DNA from: Sphaerimonospora thailandensis
GTDB lineage: Bacteria; Actinomycetota; Actinomycetes; Streptosporangiales; Streptosporangiaceae
DNA: 64,000 bases
Direction: 5' to 3'
NCBI RefSeq assembly: GCF_016863115.1
Contig: NZ_BOOG01000003.1
Span: 1-64,000, forward strand
The position numbers and the translations under genes were made by a program. This document shows positions 19,103 to 30,991 of the stretch, piece by piece. Under the pieces are notes generated by a model that worked only from the letters and a program-made list of their open reading frames with translations, was not told the origin of the DNA and did no database searches. Position 1 is the stretch's first letter. The number at the start of each line of letters is the position of its first letter.

Positions 19103-19967
19103 CGACTGGCTTCCCCGGATCCCAGTGGGCGACGCGTTCGAGAGCGGCGTGGACTGGCTGACCGAGAATCTCGCGCCCGTGTTCGACTGGGTGGAGAAGG
19201 TCCTCGACAGCGGGGTTTCGGCCTTGGTCTGGCTACTCCTCGCTCCGCCCACTCTGGTCACGATCGCCGCGATGGCGGGCCTCGGCTGGTGGCTGCGCGG
19301 CTGGCGGTTCGGCCTGATCTCACTGGTCATGCTGGTGCTGATCGACTCCATGGGCCAATGGGAGGCGGCGATGTCCAGCCTGGCGCTGGTCCTGGCGGCC
19401 AGCCTGGTGACCGGGGTGATCGCATTCCCCCTCGGCGTGCTGACCGCCAGGAACGACACCTTCAGCACGATCGTCCGGCCGATACTCGACTTCATGCAGA
19501 CGATGCCGGCCTTCGTCTACCTGATCCCCGCCGTGATGCTGTTCAGCATCGGGGTCGTACCCGGCATCGTCGCCACGATCATCTTCGCCATGCCGCCCGG
19601 CGTGCGCCTGACCGAACTCGGCATCCGGCAGGTGAACCCCGAGATGGTGGAGGCCGGCGACGCCTTCGGCGCGCCACCCCGGCAGGTGCTGAGCCGGGTG
19701 CAGATTCCCCTCGCGATGCCGTCCATCATGGCCGGGGTCAACCAGGTCATCATGCTCGCCCTGTCGATGGTGGTCATCGCCGGAATGGTCGGTGCGGGCG
19801 GACTCGGCGGAGTCGTCTACGAGGGCATCACCCGGCTGAATATCGCCAGCGGCTTCGAGGGCGGCCTCGCCGTGGTCATCCTCGCCATCTACCTCGACCG
19901 CGTGACCGCCGGTCTGGGCGCCCGCTCCGCCGTTGCTCGCGCGGAGAAGGCCGCCCAGCACGCCTGA
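19095..19967 (+). CDS. Glycine betaine ABC transporter permease (ProW/OpuAB-like)
   Basis: This 290-residue inner-membrane permease has about six hydrophobic segments, among them VSALVWLLLAPPTLVTIAAM and ALVLAASLVTGVIAFPLGVL. Family motifs are [20 protein letters not shown] and the EAA-type loop EAGDAFGAPPRQVLSRVQIPLAMPSIM (about residues 192-218). The start is a TTG at 19095 inside the end of the ATPase gene, so translation is probably coupled. It is followed 44 bases later by the binding-protein gene. Confidence 0.9.
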   Translation: MADDWLPRIPVGDAFESGVDWLTENLAPVFDWVEKVLDSGVSALVWLLLAPPTLVTIAAMAGLGWWLRGWRFGLISLVMLVLIDSMGQWEAAMSSLALVLAASLVTGVIAFPLGVLTARNDTFSTIVRPILDFMQTMPAFVYLIPAVMLFSIGVVPGIVATIIFAMPPGVRLTELGIRQVNPEMVEAGDAFGAPPRQVLSRVQIPLAMPSIMAGVNQVIMLALSMVVIAGMVGAGGLGGVVYEGITRLNIASGFEGGLAVVILAIYLDRVTAGLGARSAVARAEKAAQHA

Positions 19968-20011
19968 ACGCGTCACCCGCAGGAGCAGTATCAATAGGAA
20001 GGACCCCCACT

Positions 20012-20944
20012 GTGCGAACCGTCAGAGGCCCCCGACGCCTCCTGACCATAATCGCTGCCACCGTTTCCCTCGCGGTGCTCGCCACAGCGTGTGGCAACGG
20101 CGGTGAGTCGACCGAAGCCGCCTCGACGGGCGACAGCACTCCCACCGCCGCCGCCAAGAAGTCCATCACGATCGGGTGGATCCCCTGGGACGAGGACATC
20201 GTCGTCACCCACCTCTGGAAGAAGATCCTCGAGACCAAGGGCTACGAGGTCAAGTTGGTCAACCCCGACGTGGCGCCGCTCTACGCCGGCCTGGCCAAGG
20301 GCGACATCGACCTGTTCTTCGACTCCTGGCAGCCCATCACCCACGCCGACTACATGGAGAAGTACGGCGACAAGCTGGAGGACCTGCAGGTCTGGTACGA
20401 CAACGCCAAGCTCACCCTGGCGGTGCCCGACTACATGTCGGACGTCAAGACCATCGGGGACCTCAAGTCCAAGGCCGGTGAACTGGACGGGAAGATCGTG
20501 GGCATCGAGCCGGGCGCCGGTCTGACCCGGGTCACCGAGAAGGAGGCCATGCCCGGCTACGGGCTGGACGGCGACTTCAAGCTGCTGAAGTCGTCCACCG
20601 CGGCGATGCTGGCCGAGCTGAAGAAGGCCACCGACGCCAAGAAGCCGATCGCGGTCACCCTGTGGCGTCCGCACTGGGCCTATGCCAAGTTCCCGGTCCG
20701 GGACCTCGAAGACCCCAAGGGCCTGATGGGGGCGGCCGAGGAGATCCACGCGATCGGCCCCAAGGGCTTCAGCACCGACTTCCCCGAAGTGGCCGGCTGG
20801 CTGAAGAAGTTCACCCTGACCGACGAGCAGCTCGGCACCCTGGAGGACGTGATCCTCAACACCCACAAGGAGGGTGAGGAGGAGAAGGCCGTGGACGAGT
20901 GGCTGAGCGCCAACCCGGACTTCATCACCTCGATCACCGGCTGA
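20012..20944 (+). CDS. Glycine betaine substrate-binding lipoprotein (OpuAC/ProX-like)
   Basis: This 310-residue protein has a lipoprotein signal with lipobox LATAC, which anchors it outside the membrane. The mature part begins near the Ala/Thr-rich linker and contains the OpuAC fold: ITIGWIPWDEDIVVTHLWKK, LFFDSWQPITHADY and VTLWRPHWAYAKF. The tryptophans there could form the aromatic cage for the quaternary ammonium. The GTG at 20012 follows AGGAAGGA. A strong terminator 13 bases after the stop closes the operon. Choline or proline betaine are possible ligands. Confidence 0.88.
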   Translation: MRTVRGPRRLLTIIAATVSLAVLATACGNGGESTEAASTGDSTPTAAAKKSITIGWIPWDEDIVVTHLWKKILETKGYEVKLVNPDVAPLYAGLAKGDIDLFFDSWQPITHADYMEKYGDKLEDLQVWYDNAKLTLAVPDYMSDVKTIGDLKSKAGELDGKIVGIEPGAGLTRVTEKEAMPGYGLDGDFKLLKSSTAAMLAELKKATDAKKPIAVTLWRPHWAYAKFPVRDLEDPKGLMGAAEEIHAIGPKGFSTDFPEVAGWLKKFTLTDEQLGTLEDVILNTHKEGEEEKAVDEWLSANPDFITSITG

Positions 20945-20956
20945 TCTGCCGTTTCC

Positions 20957-20994
20957 CCGCCCGTCCCGGCCCCGAAAGCGACCGGGACGGGCGG
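20957..20994 (+). terminator. Intrinsic terminator of the first betaine transporter operon
   Basis: A perfect 13-bp stem (ccgcccgtcccgg with ccgggacgggcgg) and a 12-base loop lie just after the binding-protein stop. It also lies downstream of the convergent soxG gene. Confidence 0.85.
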
Positions 20995-21045
20995 CCTTCA
21001 GCGGTGATCACCCGCTTGCCGTGACGATCGATCGCCGACTTCGGG

Positions 21046-21678
21046 TCAGGTGACGTATTCGGCGGCGGCGTCGAGGAGCCATTCGGCGACGTAGCCGGCG
21101 AAGGAAGAGCGGCACAGCACCCAGAACTCGTCGGTCTCCCGGGCGACGAGCACGACCTGGGCACGCGCCAGCAGCGTCTGCGCGCACCGGCCGGGGCCGA
21201 AGACCCTGGGATGCAGGTCGAGCGCGCAGCCGTGGGCCAGCACGTCACGTGCCCGCGCTCCTGCGAGCACCAGCGTCGTCCGCTGTGCCGAGACGTCCAC
21301 GACGGAGACGTGACCGTCCGCCGATCCCGCCGCCTCCACCAACCGATCACGCAGCCCCGCGCCGCCGGCCCCAATCTCGGCCTCGCCCTCGTCCGGCCCG
21401 AGGACGAGCCACTCGTCGGGGCCGAGCCACAGCACGGTCAGGTCCCCGGACCGTACGGCGCTGCCCGGCTCGACGGGCAGTGTGGTGCCGAGCGCACGGC
21501 CGATCCGCTCGGCCGCGGGGCTCTTGGCGTCCACCCGGAGGTTGAGCTGCGTCAGGAAGGGGATCTCGGCCAGGCGCAGCGCCCCGCCCGCGCTCGCCGT
21601 CTCGAACCGGGCCGCGAAGCCGGCCAGCGGACTCCTGCGGTCGGCGCTCCTGCGGTCGGCGTTCCTGCGCTCAGCCAT
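21046..21678 (-). CDS. soxG: Sarcosine oxidase gamma subunit
   Basis: SoxG is the structural small subunit of heterotetrameric sarcosine oxidase, which demethylates sarcosine to glycine and gives 5,10-methylene-THF (or formaldehyde) and H2O2. The 210-residue protein has a GcvT-like core with LAEIPFLTQLNLRVD, LWLGPDEWLVLGP and VSVVDVSAQRTTLVLAG. It is last in the soxB-D-A-G order and overlaps soxA by eight bases. The N-terminus is an Asp-Arg-Arg-Ser repeat encoded by 15-bp units at 21632-21676. Confidence 0.88.
   Translation of the reverse strand: MAERRNADRRSADRRSPLAGFAARFETASAGGALRLAEIPFLTQLNLRVDAKSPAAERIGRALGTTLPVEPGSAVRSGDLTVLWLGPDEWLVLGPDEGEAEIGAGGAGLRDRLVEAAGSADGHVSVVDVSAQRTTLVLAGARARDVLAHGCALDLHPRVFGPGRCAQTLLARAQVVLVARETDEFWVLCRSSFAGYVAEWLLDAAAEYVT
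21632..21676. repeat. 15-bp tandem repeat at the soxG start
   Basis: Two identical units (21632-21646 and 21647-21661) and a third diverged unit (21662-21676) encode ADRRS-type repeats immediately after the soxG start codon. Confidence 0.8.
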
Positions 21679-24487
21679 CGCGGCGTGCTCCTTCCGGGTC
21701 GTACAGAACGTGATGGGTGACCGTCACCGGGATCATCTCCTCCCCCATCGCCGCATGCAGCCGCTCGCCGACGCGCTCGCGCCCGCCGCTGATCAGCGCG
21801 AGCGCGAAGGTCCGTCCGAGGGCGGCGCTCCGGTAGCCGGAGGTGACGTGGCCGAGCGCCCGGGTGCCGCCCGGCTCCACCAGGTGAACGCCCTCGGGCA
21901 GCAGCCGCCCGGTGTCCTCCGGCAGCAGCCCGACGAGCTGCTTGCGATCCGGCCGCACGGTGTCGGCCCGGCTGAAGGACCGCTTGCCGATGAAGTCGGC
22001 CTTCTTCTTCGACACCACCCAGGCCATGCCGAGGTCCTGCGGGGTGACGGTGCCGTCGGTGTCCTGCCCGATGATGGGATATCCCTTCTCCGCACGCAGG
22101 ACGTGCATGGTCTCCGTCCCGTACGGCGTGACGCCCGCGGCGTTGACCGCCTCCCACAGCGCGAGGCCGTACCAGGAGCGCACGTTGATCTCGTAGGCGA
22201 GCTCGCCGGAGAAGCTGATCCGGCACACCCGCGCGGGGATGCCGGCGACCTCGGCGTCGCGCCAGGTCATGAACGGGAAGCTCGCGTTGCCCACGTCGAG
22301 GCCCGGTGCGAGACCGGCGAGGACCTCGCGCGAGCGCGGCCCGACGAGCGCCACCGTCGCCCACTGCTCGGTGACCGACGTGCAGTGCACCCGCAGCGAG
22401 GGCCACTCGGTCTGCAGCCACTCCTCCATCCAGTCGAGGACGGCCGCCGCGTTGCCGGTGGTCGTGGTGGCGAGGAAGTGGTCCTCGGCCAGGCGGATGA
22501 CCGTGCCGTCGTCGAAGACCATTCCGTCGGGGCGGCACATCACGCCGTACCGGATCGAGCCGACGGGCAGCGTGCTCATCATGTTCGTGTAGAGCCGGTC
22601 GAGGAGCTCGGCGGCGTCCGGCCCGATCACGTCGATCTTGCCGAGCGTCGAGGCGTCCATCATCGCCACGTCCTCGCGGGCCGCCCGGCACTCGCGCAGC
22701 ACCGCGGCCGTCATGTCCTCCCCGTCCAACGGGTAGTACCACGGCCGCTTCCACTGCCCGACGTTCTCCAGCGGCGCGCCGCGGGCCACGTGCCAGTCGT
22801 GCATGGCGGTGACACGCACCGGGTCGTGCAGATGTCCCCGGTCGCGCCCGGCCAGCGCCGCGAAGGAGACCGGCGCGTACGGCGCGCGGAAGGTCGTCAC
22901 GCCGAGGTCGGCCACGTCCAGGCCCAGGGCGTGCGCGGTGATCGCGCTGGTCAGCAGTCCGGAGGTCCGGCCCTGGTCGTGGGCCGTCCCGGCGGTGGTG
23001 TACCGCTTGACGTGCTCGACCGAGCGCAGCCCGGCCCCGGTCGCACGCAGCACGTCGGCGACGGTCACGTCCCGCTGCAGGTCGACGAAGTGCTCGCGGT
23101 AATCGTCGCCGTCACCGTCGGCGGCGGGCACCAGCCACAGGTGCCGCGCGGGCGCCGCCGCGGGCTCGTCCTCGACCGCCGGCGGCGGCGCCTGGTCCGG
23201 TACGGCGAAGCCCGCCGCGGCGAGCGCCCGCCGACCGGCCTCGGCGCCGTCGCGCAGGCAGCCGGACAGGGTCGGTACGCCCCGGGCCGACCCGGCGACC
23301 TCCACCGCCAGGCGGACGTCGCGAGCCTGAGTGTCACCGGGCACGAACGCGCCGATCTCCTCGTCGAACCGCAGCGTGCCGCCCGCCTGGCTGAACAGGT
23401 GGACGACCGGAGTCCAGCCGCCGGAGACGAGCAGCAGGTCGGCGGGCACGTCCCGGGCCTGCCCACCGTCCTCCGGCGCGACCACGACGGAGGAGAGCTC
23501 ACCCGCTCCCCGAGCGGCGGTCACCACATGTCCGGTGAGCACGTCGATGCCGCGCTCGGCGCACCGGCGCGCCCACTCCTCGCCCGGCGCCTGCCGCACG
23601 TCGACGATCGCGGCGATCTCGATCCCGGCCGCGGCCAGGTCGAGCGCGGCGGGATAGGCGGTGTCGTTGGTGGTGAGGACGACCGCGCGCCGCCCGGGCC
23701 GCACGCCGTACTGGTTGACGTAGGTGCGGGCCGCTCCGGCGAGCATGACACCGGGCAGGTCGTTCCCGGCGAAGGCCGGGAACCGCTCGTGGGCTCCGGT
23801 CGCGTGCACCACCCGCCGGGCCCGGATCCGCCAGATCCGCTCACGCGCCGTCGTGGCGGGCGCGGCGGCGCCCAGATGGTTGGTCCGCCGCTCGACCGCG
23901 ACCAGGTAGTTGTCGTCGTAGTGGCCGAAGACGGTGGTGCGGCACAGCACCCGCACGTCGGCGAGGCCGTCCAGCTCGGCGGCGCGCTCGGCGGCCCAGC
24001 GGCGGCCGGGCAGACCGTCGACGGCCTCGGCGGTGCCGAGCAGGCTGCCGCCGGGCGCGGGCCGCTCGTCGGCGAGGATCACCCTGGCGCCGCCGCGGGC
24101 GGCCTCGGCGGCGGCCATCAGCCCGGCCGGTCCCGCCCCGACCACGAGCACGTCGCAGTGGGCGTGCACGGTGTCGTACCGCGCCGGGTCCGGCCGGTCG
24201 GCGAGCCGGCCCTTTCCGGGCAGGCCGGTGGCGACCAGGCCGTCACAGATCTCGACGGTCGTGGCGGGCAGCATCGGCTCGGGGAAGGGCGTCTCGATCT
24301 GGACGAGCGCGTTCGGCTCCTCACCGCCCGCCGAGAAGATCCCCCTGGGCTGGCCGAGCTGCACGCTGGTGGACACCCGCCGGACACCGTTGGCCAGCAA
24401 TGCGGCCGCCAGCGTGTCTCCCCTGCGGCCCTCGTAGTCGCGGCCGTCGAAGCGGAACCGCACCACCTCACCCGGTCGCGAAGTCAT
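21671..24487 (-). CDS. soxA: Sarcosine oxidase alpha subunit
   Basis: SoxA is the 938-residue large subunit that carries NAD and the folate-dependent C1 transfer site. The order is: an N-terminal ferredoxin-like domain (VRFRFDGRDYEGRRGDTL), a Rossmann domain with DVLVVGAGPAGLMAAAEAA at about residues 110-130, a further nucleotide-binding region, and C-terminal GcvT-like domains with LGKIDVIGPDAAELLDRLYT and GMAWVVSKKKADFIGKRSF. The ATG at 24487 overlaps the soxD stop in ATGA. The frame is open further upstream but runs into soxD. Confidence 0.93.
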   Translation of the reverse strand: MTSRPGEVVRFRFDGRDYEGRRGDTLAAALLANGVRRVSTSVQLGQPRGIFSAGGEEPNALVQIETPFPEPMLPATTVEICDGLVATGLPGKGRLADRPDPARYDTVHAHCDVLVVGAGPAGLMAAAEAARGGARVILADERPAPGGSLLGTAEAVDGLPGRRWAAERAAELDGLADVRVLCRTTVFGHYDDNYLVAVERRTNHLGAAAPATTARERIWRIRARRVVHATGAHERFPAFAGNDLPGVMLAGAARTYVNQYGVRPGRRAVVLTTNDTAYPAALDLAAAGIEIAAIVDVRQAPGEEWARRCAERGIDVLTGHVVTAARGAGELSSVVVAPEDGGQARDVPADLLLVSGGWTPVVHLFSQAGGTLRFDEEIGAFVPGDTQARDVRLAVEVAGSARGVPTLSGCLRDGAEAGRRALAAAGFAVPDQAPPPAVEDEPAAAPARHLWLVPAADGDGDDYREHFVDLQRDVTVADVLRATGAGLRSVEHVKRYTTAGTAHDQGRTSGLLTSAITAHALGLDVADLGVTTFRAPYAPVSFAALAGRDRGHLHDPVRVTAMHDWHVARGAPLENVGQWKRPWYYPLDGEDMTAAVLRECRAAREDVAMMDASTLGKIDVIGPDAAELLDRLYTNMMSTLPVGSIRYGVMCRPDGMVFDDGTVIRLAEDHFLATTTTGNAAAVLDWMEEWLQTEWPSLRVHCTSVTEQWATVALVGPRSREVLAGLAPGLDVGNASFPFMTWRDAEVAGIPARVCRISFSGELAYEINVRSWYGLALWEAVNAAGVTPYGTETMHVLRAEKGYPIIGQDTDGTVTPQDLGMAWVVSKKKADFIGKRSFSRADTVRPDRKQLVGLLPEDTGRLLPEGVHLVEPGGTRALGHVTSGYRSAALGRTFALALISGGRERVGERLHAAMGEEMIPVTVTHHVLYDPEGARRDG

Positions 24488-24762
24488 GCGATCACCGGCC
24501 GGGGCTCGCCGATCCGGTAGACGGCGTGGATCTCGTTGGTCGCGGTGTCCCGTACGACGTTGAACCAGCGGCGGCAGCCCGCCGAGTGGCTCCAGCGTTC
24601 GGCGAAGCGGCCCTTGGGGTTGTCCCGGAAGAACAGGTAGCGTGCCCACTCCTCGTCGGAGAGGGCGGCCGGGTCCTCCGGATAGGCCACGTGCGCCTGA
24701 CCGCCGTAGTGGAACTCGATCTCGTCACGCGGCCCGCACCAGGGGCAGGGGATCAGCAGCAT
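24484..24762 (-). CDS. soxD: Sarcosine oxidase delta subunit
   Basis: This 92-residue protein begins MLLIPCPWCGPRDEIEFHYGG. Its CPWCG pair together with later His and Cys residues (HSAGCRRWFN) forms the zinc site characteristic of SoxD. GWARYLFFRDN-like and GRFAERWSHSAGC segments are typical. The ATG at 24762 has AGGAGC eight bases upstream. It lies between soxB and soxA. Confidence 0.93.
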   Translation of the reverse strand: MLLIPCPWCGPRDEIEFHYGGQAHVAYPEDPAALSDEEWARYLFFRDNPKGRFAERWSHSAGCRRWFNVVRDTATNEIHAVYRIGEPRPVIA

Positions 24763-24797
24763 TCGTACGGGCTCCTGTAGCGACGCGGCAAGCGGAA

Positions 24798-26015
24798 TCA
24801 GTGGGCGACCGCGGCGGCGCCGTGCTCGTCGACGAGCGCCCCGGTGGTGAATCGGTCGAGGGAGAAGGGTGCGCTGAGGGGATGCGGCTCGCCGTGCGCG
24901 ACCGTGTGCGCGTAGCACCAGCCGACCCCGGGGGTGGCCTTGAAGCCGCCGGTGCCCCAGCCGCAGTTGACGTACAGGTCGTCGACCGGCGTGAGCCCGA
25001 CGATCGGCGAGGCGTCGGGGGTGACGTCGACGACCCCGCCCCACGTCCGCAGCACGTGAGCGCGGGCGAACACCGGGAACAGTTCCAGCGCGGCGGCCAT
25101 CTGGCGTTCGATGATGTGGAACGCTCCCCGCTGGCGGTAGGAGTTGGCCGCGTCGATGCCCGCCCCCATGACCAGCTCCCCCTTGTGGGCCTGGCTGACG
25201 TAGACGTGCACCGCGTTGGACATGACCACGGTCGGGTGCACCGGCTCCAGCAGCTCCGACACCAGCGCCTGCAGCGGGTGGCTCTGCAGCGGCAGCGCCA
25301 CCCCGGCCATCGCGGCGACCACCGAGGAGTGGCCGGCCGCGCACAGCGCGACCTTGCCCGCCGCGATCGGGCCACGGGTGGTCCGCACCCCGGTCACCCG
25401 GCCGTCGCGCACGTCCAGCCCGGTGACCTCGCAGTTCTCGATCAGGTCCACGCCGTACGCCGCCGCGGCGCGGGCGAACCCCCACGCCACGTAATCGTGC
25501 TTGGCGATGCCGGCCCGCGGCTGATAGGTCGCGCCGAGCACGGGATAGCGCACGTCCGGGGAGACGTCGACGATGGGGCAGAGCTCCTTGACCTGCTCCG
25601 GTTCGAGCCACTCGGCGTCCACGCCGTTCAGGCGGTTGGCGTGGACGCGCCGGACGCTGTCACGCACGTCCTGCAGGCTGTGGGCGAGGTTGAGCACGCC
25701 GCGCTGGCTGAACAGCAGCGGGTAGCCGAGATCGTCCTCCAGTCCCTCCCAGAGCTTGAGCGCGTGCTCGTAGATGCCCGCGCTCTCGTCCCACAGGTAG
25801 TTGGACCGGATGATCGTCGTGTTACGCGCCATGTTGCCGCCGGCGAGCCAGCCGCGTTCCAGCACCGCGACGTTCGTGATGCCGTGATTTTTCGCCAGAT
25901 AGTAGGCGGTGGCGAGGCCGTGGCCGCCGCCGCCGACGATCACTACGTCGTACGAGCGCTTCGGCTCGGCGGCGGCCCACAGCCAGTCCGGATGATCCGG
26001 GAGATTCTCTGTCAT
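24798..26015 (-). CDS. soxB: Sarcosine oxidase beta subunit
   Basis: SoxB is the 405-residue FAD subunit where sarcosine is oxidised. The dinucleotide-binding motif [22 protein letters not shown] is at about residues 24-45, and [21 protein letters not shown] follows. The C-terminal [19 protein letters not shown] closes the FAD site. FMN is normally bound covalently between alpha and beta. The ATG at 26015 shares one base with the glyA stop (TGATG), giving tight coupling between the serine hydroxymethyltransferase and sarcosine oxidase genes. Confidence 0.93.
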   Translation of the reverse strand: MTENLPDHPDWLWAAAEPKRSYDVVIVGGGGHGLATAYYLAKNHGITNVAVLERGWLAGGNMARNTTIIRSNYLWDESAGIYEHALKLWEGLEDDLGYPLLFSQRGVLNLAHSLQDVRDSVRRVHANRLNGVDAEWLEPEQVKELCPIVDVSPDVRYPVLGATYQPRAGIAKHDYVAWGFARAAAAYGVDLIENCEVTGLDVRDGRVTGVRTTRGPIAAGKVALCAAGHSSVVAAMAGVALPLQSHPLQALVSELLEPVHPTVVMSNAVHVYVSQAHKGELVMGAGIDAANSYRQRGAFHIIERQMAAALELFPVFARAHVLRTWGGVVDVTPDASPIVGLTPVDDLYVNCGWGTGGFKATPGVGWCYAHTVAHGEPHPLSAPFSLDRFTTGALVDEHGAAAVAH

Positions 26016-27283
26016 CAGGTCAGTTCCGGGTAGAGGGGATGCTTCGCGGCGAGGGCGCCGACCCGCTCGCGCAGCGCCGCCAGGTCGGCGCCCGGCCGCA
26101 GCACCTGCGCGATCACGTCGGAGACCTCCTCGAACTCGGGCCGGGCGAACCCGCGGGTGGCCAGGGCCGGCGTGCCGATCCGCAGACCGGAGGTGACCAT
26201 CGGCGGCCGCGGGTCGAACGGCACGGCGTTGCGGTTGACCGTGATGCCGGCCTCGTGCAGCCGGTCCTCGGCCTGCCTGCCGTCCAGCTCGGACTCGCGC
26301 AGGTCGACCAGCACGAGGTGGACGTCGGTCCCGCCGGTCAGCACGCGTACGCCCGCCTCGGCGACGTCGGCGACGAGCAGCCGGTCGGCGAGGACCCGCG
26401 CGCCCTCCAGCGTGCGCCGCTGACGGTCGCGGAACCACTCACTCGCCGCGATCTTGAAGGAGACGGCCTTGGCCGCGATCACATGTTCGAGCGGCCCGCC
26501 CTGCTGACCGGGGAACACCGCAGAGTTGATCTTCTTGGCCAGGTCCTCGGTCGACAGGATCACCCCGCCGCGCGGCCCGCCGAGCGTCTTGTGCGTGGTG
26601 GTGGTCACCACGTGGGCGTGCGGCACGGGCGAGGGGTGCAGCCCGGCGGCGACCAGGCCGGCGAAGTGCGCCATGTCGACCATGAGGTACGCCCCGACCT
26701 CGTCGGCGATCCGCCGGAAGGCCGCGAAGTCGAGGTGACGGGGGTAGGCCGACCAGCCCGCGATGATCATCTTGGGCCGGTGCTCGCGGGCCAGGCGGGC
26801 CACCTCGTCCATGTCGACGAGGTTGTCCTCCTGCCGGACGTGGTAGGCGACCACGTTGTACAGCCGGCCGGAGAAGTTGATCCGCATGCCGTGCGTGAGG
26901 TGGCCGCCGTGGGCCAGGTCGAGCCCGAGGATCGTGTCGCCCGGCTCCAGCAGCGCGGCCATCACCGCGGCGTTGGCCTGCGCGCCCGAGTGCGGCTGCA
27001 CGTTGGCGGCCTGCGCGCCGAAGAGCTCCTTGACCCGGTCGATCGCGAGCGCCTCGACCACGTCGACGTGCTCGCAGCCGCCGTAGTAGCGCCTGCCCGG
27101 GTAGCCCTCGGCGTACTTGTTGGTGAGCACCGAGCCCTGCGCCGCCATGACCGAGACGGGGGCGAAGTTCTCCGACGCGATCATCTCCAGCGTGCCGCGC
27201 TGACGGCGCAGCTCGTCGCCGATCGCGGCGGCGACCGCGGGGTCGACCTCGGCGAGCGGGGTGTCGATCAACGATTCGTTCAC
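26015..27283 (-). CDS. glyA: Serine hydroxymethyltransferase
   Basis: GlyA converts glycine and 5,10-methylene-THF to serine and THF, joining the glycine and C1 products of betaine breakdown. The 422-residue protein has the PLP lysine Lys232 in [41 protein letters not shown] and [13 protein letters not shown]. Its position between the dimethylglycine dehydrogenase-like gene and soxB indicates a catabolic paralogue, probably additional to a housekeeping copy elsewhere. Confidence 0.95.
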   Translation of the reverse strand: MNESLIDTPLAEVDPAVAAAIGDELRRQRGTLEMIASENFAPVSVMAAQGSVLTNKYAEGYPGRRYYGGCEHVDVVEALAIDRVKELFGAQAANVQPHSGAQANAAVMAALLEPGDTILGLDLAHGGHLTHGMRINFSGRLYNVVAYHVRQEDNLVDMDEVARLAREHRPKMIIAGWSAYPRHLDFAAFRRIADEVGAYLMVDMAHFAGLVAAGLHPSPVPHAHVVTTTTHKTLGGPRGGVILSTEDLAKKINSAVFPGQQGGPLEHVIAAKAVSFKIAASEWFRDRQRRTLEGARVLADRLLVADVAEAGVRVLTGGTDVHLVLVDLRESELDGRQAEDRLHEAGITVNRNAVPFDPRPPMVTSGLRIGTPALATRGFARPEFEEVSDVIAQVLRPGADLAALRERVGALAAKHPLYPELT

Positions 27284-27307
27284 CGTTTTCCAGCCTTTCG
27301 TCGCATG

Positions 27308-29755
<2,448 letters not shown>

Positions 29756-29767
29756 TTACCCAACGAG

Positions 29768-29803
29768 GTTGCGCATAATGCAACGTAATGCGCTTAACGC
29801 AAC
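29768..29803. promoter_or_regulatory. Two tandem GTTGC-N7-GCAAC operators upstream of the dimethylglycine/sarcosine operon
   Basis: GTTGC-GCATAAT-GCAAC at 29768-29784 and AATGC-GCTTAAC-GCAAC at 29787-29803 lie 28-63 bases upstream of the start codon, 19 bases apart. The same motif is found at three other promoters of the betaine locus. They are likely binding sites of a local IclR regulator, overlapping the promoter. Confidence 0.7.
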
Positions 29804-29882
29804 AAGCGTGACGCGCAGCCCGCCAAGTGTCAAGGATGAGATTCCGCCCCCCACACAAACCCGCCCCCACCCCCATCCCTCC

Positions 29883-29892
29883 GTGATCTTGC
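29883..29892 (+). repeat. Solitary copy of the GTGATCTTGC repeat core
   Basis: The 10-base core of the array at 15835-16081 recurs here once (GTGATCTTGC), beside a terminator between two transcription units. This suggests that the core is a dispersed intergenic element. Confidence 0.6.
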
Positions 29893-29905
29893 AGCAGAAA
29901 AGCGA

Positions 29906-29943
29906 TGCCCGGGGCCGGTCGGCGACGCGACCGGCCCCGGGCA
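29906..29943 (-). terminator. Intrinsic terminator of the second betaine transporter operon
   Basis: A perfect 16-bp stem (tgcccggggccggtcg and its complement) with a 6-base loop lies 32 bases beyond the stop of the betaine-binding protein gene. It isolates that operon from the dimethylglycine operon promoter. Confidence 0.85.
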
Positions 29944-29974
29944 CATCGAGCCGCGGAGGGAGTACGGCTCGAGA

Positions 29975-30964
29975 TCAGCCGGCCGCCGCGGGCAGCCAGG
30001 CCTTGACCTTGTCGGGGTTGTCGTTCACCCACTTCTCGGCCGCCTGCTCGGCCGTCATCTTGTCCTCGGAGATGTACTTGGACACGGTGTTCTGGTCGTC
30101 GTTGGTCCAGGTGAAGTTCTTGACCAGCTCATAGGCCGGGCTGCCCGAGTCGGCGAACTTCTTGCTCGCGATCTTGTCGAGGTCGTAGACCGGGTAGTCG
30201 CAGTTCACCTTGGCGGCGTCGGCGTCACAGCCCTCGGTCCACTCGGGCAGGTTCACCTTCACCAGCTTCACCTCGGACATGAACCACTGCGGGTCGTAGA
30301 AGTACCCGATGAGCGGGGTCTTCTGCTTCTCCGCCTGGCGGAACGCCGTGATCAGGGCGGCCTCGCTGCCGGCGTAGACCACCTTGAAGTCCAGCTTCAG
30401 GTTCTTCACCAGTGCCTCGTCGTTGGTCACGAACGAGGGGTCGCCGTCCAGCAGCTGGCCCTTGCCGCCCGACTCCGACGTCTTGAACAGGTCGGCGTAC
30501 TTGTTGAGGTTCTTCCAGTCGGTGATGTCGGGGTACTTCTCGGCCATCCACGGCGGCACGAACCAGCCGATGACGCCCTTGTTGCCGGTCTCCCCCAGCT
30601 CGACGGCGACCTTCTGCTCCTCGATGTACTTCTTCTTCAGGTCCTCGTGGCCCCAGTTCTCGACGATCGCGTCCACCTCACCGGTGCCGAACCCCTGCCA
30701 GGCCACCTCCTCCTTGAGGTCCTTCTTGACGACCTTGCACCCCAGTTCCTTCTCGGCCACGTGGGCGATCACCGCGGCGTTCGCCTCATAGCCGACCCAC
30801 GGGTTGACCGCCAAATTGAACGTGCCGCATCCGGACTGCCCGCCGCCCGATGCCTGGGCGTCGGTGGTCTCACCGACCTTCGCTCCCCCGCACGCGGAGA
30901 GCAGAAGACCGGCGCCGGCCACGAGCGCGCTCACGCGCAACCCGGCCATCCTGGAAACTGCCAT
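29975..30964 (-). CDS. Glycine betaine/choline substrate-binding lipoprotein (OpuAC-like)
   Basis: This 329-residue protein has a lipoprotein signal peptide ending in the lipobox LLSAC. The OpuAC-type domain includes FNLAVNPWVGYEANAAVIAHV, IVENWGHEDLKKKY, VIGWFVPPWMAEKYPD and GYFYDPQWFMSEVKLVKV. The Trp and Tyr residues fit a quaternary-amine cage. It diverges from the binding protein at 20012, suggesting a different ligand preference. The ATG at 30964 has GGAGG upstream. It is encoded with its permease and ATPase behind betaine aldehyde dehydrogenase. Confidence 0.87.
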   Translation of the reverse strand: MAVSRMAGLRVSALVAGAGLLLSACGGAKVGETTDAQASGGGQSGCGTFNLAVNPWVGYEANAAVIAHVAEKELGCKVVKKDLKEEVAWQGFGTGEVDAIVENWGHEDLKKKYIEEQKVAVELGETGNKGVIGWFVPPWMAEKYPDITDWKNLNKYADLFKTSESGGKGQLLDGDPSFVTNDEALVKNLKLDFKVVYAGSEAALITAFRQAEKQKTPLIGYFYDPQWFMSEVKLVKVNLPEWTEGCDADAAKVNCDYPVYDLDKIASKKFADSGSPAYELVKNFTWTNDDQNTVSKYISEDKMTAEQAAEKWVNDNPDKVKAWLPAAAG

Positions 30965-30991
30965 TAGGTCCTCCAGACCCGTTGATTTCAT

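Noticed and set aside
21482-24520. A 1012-codon + strand open frame opposite soxG and soxA
   Set aside because: Low-complexity His/Arg/Gly/Val composition with no domain, while soxG and soxA are unambiguous on the other strand.
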